DNA from: Phyllobacteriaceae bacterium
Lineage (GTDB): Bacteria; Pseudomonadota; Alphaproteobacteria; Rhizobiales; Rhizobiaceae
Direction: 5' to 3'
Length of the DNA: 11,192 nucleotides
NCBI GenBank assembly: GCA_024645155.1
Contig: JAHEGF010000097.1
Coordinates: 1 to 11,192 of the forward strand
The notes beneath the pieces were generated by a model. It was not told where the DNA came from and searched no databases. It was given only the letters and a program-made list of their open reading frames with translations. The position numbers and the translations under genes are program-made. Shown piece by piece: positions 6,929-11,192 of this stretch (the stretch's first letter is position 1; each line of letters begins with the position of its first letter).

Positions 6929-8104
6929 ATGACCTGCCGGAACAGAAATGAGTTTGTCGCCGATTTTGATCTTGTCATCATCGGCGCCAGTTTTGCCGGC
7001 CTTGCCGCAGCACGCACCGCCGCAATGCGCGGTCTAAAAGTCGCGATCCTCGAAGCCAAACGCGAGCCGGGCGCCCGTGTTCACACAACCGGAATACTGG
7101 TACCGGAAGCTGCCGAAGAGATCGACATCCCCTTTTGGCTTACGCGCCGTGTTCCCGGTGTACGGCTTTATGCTCCCAACATGAAAAGCATTGACCTGTT
7201 TTCACCGGGTTATGCCTTCATGACAACACGTACGGCAGACCTGCTGCGCTGGCTAGCGCGCGAGGCGGTCATGGCAGGTGCGAAACTGATCTGCGGCACG
7301 AAATTCCGCGGCGCCGAGCACGTTGGCCCTCTCATTCGCATCGCGGGTGAGGACATGACCACGCGCTTTCTGATCGGGGCCGACGGCGCCCGTTCACGCG
7401 TTGCCCGTACATTCCGGCTTGATGTCAACGAAAAATTCCTGACCGGCATTGAAGTGGAAATGGAACCATCGGACCGGCTCGACAAGCGCTTCCTGCATTG
7501 CTTTGCAGGATCGGCCCTGGCACCGGGTTATATCGGTTGGGCGGCGCCTGGACCGGATGTCACCCAGGTCGGCCTAGCCGTCAGCGGTGGACGGAAACCG
7601 GATCTCAACGGCTTTTTGGAAAAAACCTCGCCGCTGTTCCATTGGGACAGATCGGCAATCAGGGAACGCAGAAGCGGAGTGATCCCCTGCGGCGGACCTT
7701 TGAAACGTTTTGCCGAAGGCAACGTCATGCTGATCGGAGATGCCGCCGGTTGGGTTTCACCGATGACGGCCGGTGGCATTCGCACCGCATTCAGGTATGG
7801 CCGGCGTGCCGGAGCCCTAACAGCCGACCACCTGCTGTGTGGCGGACTGTCACCCGACATCCTGTTGAAACGGCAGGTTCCCCGTTTTTGGTTGAAGGGC
7901 CTGCTGCGCAGTGGCCTCGACATCAATCTGCCGGACGCCGTCCTCAACACCGCGCTGGCGACAGCACCAATGCGCACCTTTGCTGAACGGATCTATTTTC
8001 ACCGTCGCGGTGCCCGTGGCATCGACAGGAAGAGTTATCTGCGCTGGCTCGAAGCCAATGATTTTTCGGCCGGCCCTGTCTGGCGCAACGGCAGTTCCGG
8101 CTAG
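6929..8104 (+). CDS. FAD-dependent oxidoreductase, geranylgeranyl-reductase-like
   Basis: The ATG at 6929 follows GGAGGAG and gives a 391-residue protein whose dinucleotide-binding fold begins at residue 14, as expected. Motifs in order: D-L-V-I-I-G-A-S-F-A-G (14-24), a variant of GxGxxG with serine at the second glycine; Glu42 ending the second strand (L-E-A-K), which should hold the ADP ribose; G-A-D-G-A-R-S-R-V-A (150-159); V-I-P-C-G-G-P (251-257); and G-D-A-A-G-W-V-S-P-M-T-A-G-G-I (270-284), the FAD-contacting block of the geranylgeranyl reductase/lycopene-cyclase-like branch. Relatives reduce double bonds of isoprenoid chains or hydroxylate aromatic or quinone substrates. Which applies is not decided by the sequence. 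The C-terminal 90 residues are basic and less recognisable. It is followed 130 bp later by two small basic-protein genes and a UbiB-type gene on the same strand. Confidence 0.82.
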   Translation: MTCRNRNEFVADFDLVIIGASFAGLAAARTAAMRGLKVAILEAKREPGARVHTTGILVPEAAEEIDIPFWLTRRVPGVRLYAPNMKSIDLFSPGYAFMTTRTADLLRWLAREAVMAGAKLICGTKFRGAEHVGPLIRIAGEDMTTRFLIGADGARSRVARTFRLDVNEKFLTGIEVEMEPSDRLDKRFLHCFAGSALAPGYIGWAAPGPDVTQVGLAVSGGRKPDLNGFLEKTSPLFHWDRSAIRERRSGVIPCGGPLKRFAEGNVMLIGDAAGWVSPMTAGGIRTAFRYGRRAGALTADHLLCGGLSPDILLKRQVPRFWLKGLLRSGLDINLPDAVLNTALATAPMRTFAERIYFHRRGARGIDRKSYLRWLEANDFSAGPVWRNGSSG

Positions 8105-8234
8105 CGCCAGTTCAGCCTGCCCCTGATCCGCGATTGCCACCTGCCATTGCCAAGCTGTGAAAAAAAATCGACAATGTATTGGACACTCGTACAGACTGTA
8201 ACCCTTGGAATTATACAACAGGATTGCAATCCCG

Positions 8235-8522
8235 ATGACTGAACCGAAAACAAAATCCGGCACAATTTCGACAGGTACCGAAAACCCGCCGCCAATCGAG
8301 GCGGTGACACCGGTAATCGTCGAAATGGGAAAAATGAAACGCAAGAAATTCAAGGCGCTGAAGAAGGGCAAGGGCGTCCTGATGGACGAGGTGCTCGATC
8401 TGCTCGAGGAAGTTGCTGAAGGATTGGGTGACGACGCCAGGGAAAAGACATTTGTACCGGTCGTCATGATCTACGAATTGAAACCGGGGAAGAAGAAGCG
8501 CACTATTGTCCTGCCATTCTAG
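8235..8522 (+). CDS. Small lysine-rich protein, function unknown
   Basis: From the ATG at 8235 the protein has 95 residues; an in-frame TTG at 8205 would add ten and looks less likely. The first 22 residues are polar, rich in T, S and P, and probably disordered. Then T-P-V-I-V-E-M-G (25-32) leads into a strongly basic stretch, K-M-K-R-K-K-F-K-A-L-K-K-G-K-G (33-47). An acidic amphipathic helix follows (L-M-D-E-V-L-D-L-L-E-E-V, 49-60), and then a hydrophobic strand (F-V-P-V-V-M-I-Y-E-L) and the tail K-P-G-K-K-K-R-T-I-V-L-P-F. The V-x-x-G-K-x-K-R-K then K-G-x-G-x-L-M-D-E-V layout reminds me, from memory only, of small proteins labelled DUF6200. It starts 130 bp after the oxidoreductase and ends 2 bp before the next gene, so it heads a tight three-gene group with the UbiB-like kinase. 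No signal peptide or membrane helix is seen. Confidence 0.7.
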   Translation: MTEPKTKSGTISTGTENPPPIEAVTPVIVEMGKMKRKKFKALKKGKGVLMDEVLDLLEEVAEGLGDDAREKTFVPVVMIYELKPGKKKRTIVLPF

Positions 8523-8524
8523 CT

Positions 8525-8923
8525 ATGGGGCCCGACATGGAAGGCACTGCCGATCGGAGATATGTGGTCGCACCGCCGGTTGTCATTGACCGGCGCAAGA
8601 AAAAGAAGCTTTCGAAAAATATCTCGGACTACCTCCGGTCGGAAATGCACCTGACCAAGGCTGCCAAGCACACACTCGATGCGTCTGCGGCGGGACTCGC
8701 CGTATATCAGAAACGCCGAAAAAAGGTCCGCCGCAAGCGCACCGGCGATTTTTCACTCAATCTCATTCCTCATGTCCTTGACGGTTCGGCGGTTGCCACC
8801 CGCAAGATGAGCCTGGTCCCGGCGGATCTGTTCAAGTCGTTTTATTCCAAAAGAAATGCCAAACGTGCCGGGAAAGGCCTTAAAACAGCATCGCGTTTCA
8901 TTTCCCGTACTGTTCTGCCATGA
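8525..8923 (+). CDS. Small strongly basic protein, function unknown
   Basis: This 132-residue protein is very rich in lysine and arginine, with clusters R-R-K-K-K-K (23-28), K-R-R-K-K-V-R-R-K-R (63-72) and a basic C-terminus. The start is the ATG at 8525, or Met5 at 8537. P-P-V-V-I-D-R-R-K-K-K-K (17-28) resembles P-V-I-V-E-x-G-K-M-K-R-K of the gene just before it. The middle (T-K-A-A-K, then A-A-G-L-A-V-Y) resembles the N-terminal extension of the following UbiB-like protein (A-K-A-A-E-K, then A-S-G-L-N-V-Y). It starts 2 bp after the previous stop, and its TGA overlaps the ATG of the next gene by four bases, so it is almost certainly co-translated. It might bind nucleic acid or anionic membrane lipid through its charge, but no domain supports a specific claim. 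No signal peptide or membrane helix is seen. Confidence 0.7.
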   Translation: MGPDMEGTADRRYVVAPPVVIDRRKKKKLSKNISDYLRSEMHLTKAAKHTLDASAAGLAVYQKRRKKVRRKRTGDFSLNLIPHVLDGSAVATRKMSLVPADLFKSFYSKRNAKRAGKGLKTASRFISRTVLP

Positions 8924-10908
8924 TTTTTGAGCATCCGGTTGGGTCCAGTCCAAACCCGGTCAACAAGAATGCGCGTGTAGCCAAAGCGGCAGAAAAGGCG
9001 ATTGGCCGGTGGCACAAAACGCGCTCCGCCGGTGCTTCCGGCTTGAACGTTTATGCCGGAAAAGAACCAGAACGTCCGGACATCCCCGAAGACGGACCGG
9101 TACTGCGGGACCTGCCGCGGCGTGAACGCATTACCCGTGAAATCGTGCAAGACATCCAGCCAAGGGTTATGCGCCTCGCACGCCCGTTCAAGGCAGGCTT
9201 CTGGTTTGCGTTGCTGCGCCTGCTGATATGGATTTACGGGATCAGCCGGTATCTTCTGGGAACTGCGTGGGATATCCTTTTGCGGCGCAACTCCATCGAA
9301 CGCCGCGCGGTCAGGCTCCGCGAAAGCCTGGAGCGGATCGGTGGGACTTTCCTGAAGATTGGCCAACAGGCGTCGATCCGTATTGACCTGATCCCGTACC
9401 GTTATTGCGTCGAACTGACCCGCCTTCTCGACAAGGCTGAACCATTCCCCGTCGAACAGGCGATCGCCATTGTTGAGCGCAATACCGGCAAGGAATTGTC
9501 GCAGATTTTTGCGGCATTTGATCCCAATCCGATCGGCTCGGCCTCGATTGCATGTGTCTACCAGGCGGTTTTACACACCGGTGAGAAAGTCGCGGTCAAA
9601 GTTCGGCGGCCACGCATAGGTGAAACGATGATGGCCGATCTGCGGGTTCTGGGCTGGCTATTCAAATTCATGGAAATGACAACACTGGTCCGTCCCGGTT
9701 ATACCGGAAATGTTCTGCAGGAATTGCGCGATACATTGCTTGAAGAACTGGATTTCTACAAGGAAGCACGGTTCCAGGAACTATTCCGCGGGAGGGCACG
9801 CAAATCCGGCCGTTCCTTCTTCACGGCGCCGCGCGTTTATCCTGAATTTTCTGGCGAGGAGGTTATCGTCGAGGAGTTCATTCCCGGGATCTGGCTGTCG
9901 GAATTGATTGCTGCCGTCGAACACGACAACAAACCAGCTATGGATCGGATTCGCGAACTGAACATCGATCCAAAGATCGTTGCCCGCAGGCTACTATGGG
10001 CCAGTCACTGGAGCATGTGGGAAAACATATTCTTTCATGCCGATCCGCATCCTGCCAACATTATCGTGCAGGCAGACAATCGGCTGGTATTCATTGATTT
10101 CGGGTCGGCAGGCACCCTGACCGAGTCGCGCCGGCTTGCCATGCACGAACTGTTTGCCCGCGAGCGCGAAGAAGACCTTGAGGGTATTTCGCGGGTGGCG
10201 CTTACCTTGCTGGAACCGTTGCCTCCGGTGGATACCGAAAAGGTCATTACCGCCATCGAGAAAGTGTTCTGGGACGCGATGATTGCCCAACGCAGCAAGC
10301 ATTCGCAATGGTGGGAAAAAACCAGCGCCAATCTCTGGCTCGGCTTTTTCAGGGTTACCAGCCAATTCAAGATTCCGATGAGCGTTGATCATGTCCGCAT
10401 GATCCGTGCAACATTGCTTTACGATACGCTTGCTGCGCGCCTCGATAACCAGATTGACCTTGGCAAACAATACCGCGCCTTCATGAAGGATGCGGGCGAC
10501 AAGGCGCGAAAGCGGCTGCGCAGGAAGATCAGAATGCGCTTCGAACGAGGCTTTACCGCATCCGACTTCGGCAAATTGGAACGGGTTCTCAAGATGAGCG
10601 ACCGTGCATTGTTCCTTGCCGAGCGGGTGATGAACCTGCGCACATTCAACTATGGCGCCTTGCTCGGCAAATTCGTCTCAACATTTATTTCGCTGATTTC
10701 CCTGGCCATTCAGATGACAATACTGACGGGGACAATCCTGCTTGTGGCCTACGTCCTGCAGATTGCCTCAGGCGCCAGCGATTTCTCGTTTTCTGATACG
10801 GTCGGACTGGTCGTTACCAATCCGTGGTATCTCGGCGGTCTGGCTATCGTAACGCTGATCAATATCCGCCGGATGCTGTTCCGCATATCCGATGAGGAGA
10901 TCAAGTAG
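8920..10908 (+). CDS. UbiB/ABC1/AarF-family atypical kinase with C-terminal membrane anchor
   Basis: The protein has 662 residues, longer than classical UbiB (about 540) because of an N-terminal extension of about 85 residues. Family motifs are complete: K-I-G-Q (146-149) with E-L-x-x-L-L-D (165-171); the glycine/alanine-rich loop P-I-G-S-A-S-I-A (204-211), where classical members have A-A-A-S; Lys227 in V-A-V-K-V; E-E-L-D-F-x-x-E-A (275-283); V-I-V-E-E-F-I-P-G (315-323); catalytic H-A-D-P-H-P-A-N (373-380, usually ending G-N); and D-F-G (393-395). Two hydrophobic helices lie near 588-615 and 635-649. Such proteins are ATPases that act on or extract isoprenoid lipids such as coenzyme Q precursors, rather than protein kinases. 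Active-site residues look intact. The ATG overlaps the preceding stop (ATGA). Housekeeping UbiB is normally beside ubiE and ubiJ, which are absent here, so this is probably a paralogue with another lipid role. Confidence 0.9.
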   Translation: MIFEHPVGSSPNPVNKNARVAKAAEKAIGRWHKTRSAGASGLNVYAGKEPERPDIPEDGPVLRDLPRRERITREIVQDIQPRVMRLARPFKAGFWFALLRLLIWIYGISRYLLGTAWDILLRRNSIERRAVRLRESLERIGGTFLKIGQQASIRIDLIPYRYCVELTRLLDKAEPFPVEQAIAIVERNTGKELSQIFAAFDPNPIGSASIACVYQAVLHTGEKVAVKVRRPRIGETMMADLRVLGWLFKFMEMTTLVRPGYTGNVLQELRDTLLEELDFYKEARFQELFRGRARKSGRSFFTAPRVYPEFSGEEVIVEEFIPGIWLSELIAAVEHDNKPAMDRIRELNIDPKIVARRLLWASHWSMWENIFFHADPHPANIIVQADNRLVFIDFGSAGTLTESRRLAMHELFAREREEDLEGISRVALTLLEPLPPVDTEKVITAIEKVFWDAMIAQRSKHSQWWEKTSANLWLGFFRVTSQFKIPMSVDHVRMIRATLLYDTLAARLDNQIDLGKQYRAFMKDAGDKARKRLRRKIRMRFERGFTASDFGKLERVLKMSDRALFLAERVMNLRTFNYGALLGKFVSTFISLISLAIQMTILTGTILLVAYVLQIASGASDFSFSDTVGLVVTNPWYLGGLAIVTLINIRRMLFRISDEEIK

Positions 10909-10989
10909 GGTTTACCGGCAAAATGCCAGGACACATGACTGTTGATGCACTCTTTGGTGTTAGGAATCCCACGGCAGTTTGTGTCCGCA

Positions 10990-11192
10990 TCAGTCCATTG
11001 TCACGGCGATGTTGCCGAAATGGCGTTTCGCCATGAAGGCGGCCTGTGCTTCGGGCAGCTTTTCCAACGGCCAGGTTGCCGCCAAAACCGGCATGATTTC
11101 GCCGCGTTCGATATAGCCAGCCAGATCCGCAAAGACATTTTGTGAAGTTACGGTGCAGCCGTGAAATGTCAGATCCCGGAGATAGAGCGTGC
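10990..11192 (-). CDS. MDR-family zinc-alcohol-dehydrogenase/quinone-oxidoreductase-like protein, C-terminal fragment
   Basis: Sixty-six codons are present before the TGA at 10992-10990; the start lies beyond the window. The peptide reads T-L-Y-L-R-D-L-T-F-H-G-C-T, then V-F-A-D-L-A-G-Y-I-E-R-G-E-I-M-P-V-L, then P-L-E-K-L-P-E-A-Q-A-A-F-M-A-K-R-H-F-G-N-I-A-V. A strand with L-T-x-H-G, an L-x-x-x-I-E-x-G-x-I-x-P helix, an L-x-x-x-x-E-A-Q-x-x-F helix and a closing G-N-I-x-V strand make up the C-terminus of medium-chain dehydrogenase/reductases that use NAD(P)H. The cofactor fold and any zinc ligands are out of view, so zinc dependence and substrate are unknown. It converges with the UbiB-like gene across 81 bp and is probably a separate unit. 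Confidence 0.82.
   Translation of the reverse strand, partial: TLYLRDLTFHGCTVTSQNVFADLAGYIERGEIMPVLAATWPLEKLPEAQAAFMAKRHFGNIAVTMD

Noticed and set aside
8160..8220. Possible promoter before the small-protein genes (A8 tract, TTGGAC at 8179, TATACA at 8212)
   Set aside because: The two hexamers are 27 bases apart and no other pair with 16-18 spacing matches, so a promoter cannot be supported. The gap of 130 bp leaves open both an internal promoter and read-through from the oxidoreductase gene.
10915..10930. CCGGCA-AAA-TGCCAGG hairpin after the UbiB-like stop codon
   Set aside because: Six base pairs with a bulged A and no following T-run; too weak to call as a terminator.
10942..11145. 67-codon plus-strand frame near the right end
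   Set aside because: The minus strand in the same place encodes a clear MDR-family C-terminus, so the plus frame is a shadow.

Overview
The window looks like a chromosomal segment of an alphaproteobacterium, probably in or near the Hyphomicrobiales (rhizobia-like orders). This is an inference from three things: moderately high GC, a three-gene TRAP uptake system, and a class III cyclase fused to an alpha/beta hydrolase, an architecture I associate with that group. No RNA genes, insertion sequences, CRISPR arrays or phage genes are visible. Both ends cut through genes.

Region 1 (1-3749, plus strand) is an uptake and catabolism operon. It holds the 3' end of a TRAP solute receptor (DctP type), the small permease (DctQ), the large permease (DctM), an amidase-signature hydrolase that follows DctM with almost no gap, and a 65-residue two-helix membrane protein with a good ribosome-binding site. 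The layout suggests that an organic acid or amide is imported and then hydrolysed in the cytoplasm.

Region 2 (3778-6681, minus strand) converges on region 1 at a hairpin (3771-3799). Read in its own direction it encodes a ten-helix DMT/EamA transporter, a Rid-family (YjgF/YER057c) protein joined to it by an ATGA overlap, a 133-bp gap with two inverted repeats, and the cyclase-hydrolase fusion. The Rid protein lacks the arginine that defines the classical imine deaminases.

Region 3 (6929-10908, plus strand) starts from a divergent intergenic region. It encodes an FAD oxidoreductase of the geranylgeranyl-reductase-like type, two small lysine/arginine-rich proteins I cannot assign to a function, and a large UbiB/ABC1/AarF atypical kinase with a C-terminal membrane anchor. 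The last three genes are packed with a 2-bp gap and a 4-bp overlap. This cassette is the most promising candidate for an undescribed system: a flavin reductase and a UbiB ATPase both point to isoprenoid or quinone-type lipids at the membrane, with two small basic proteins as unknown partners.

Region 4 (10990-11192, minus strand) is the C-terminal end of a medium-chain (MDR) zinc-alcohol-dehydrogenase/quinone-oxidoreductase-like protein, convergent with the UbiB gene.
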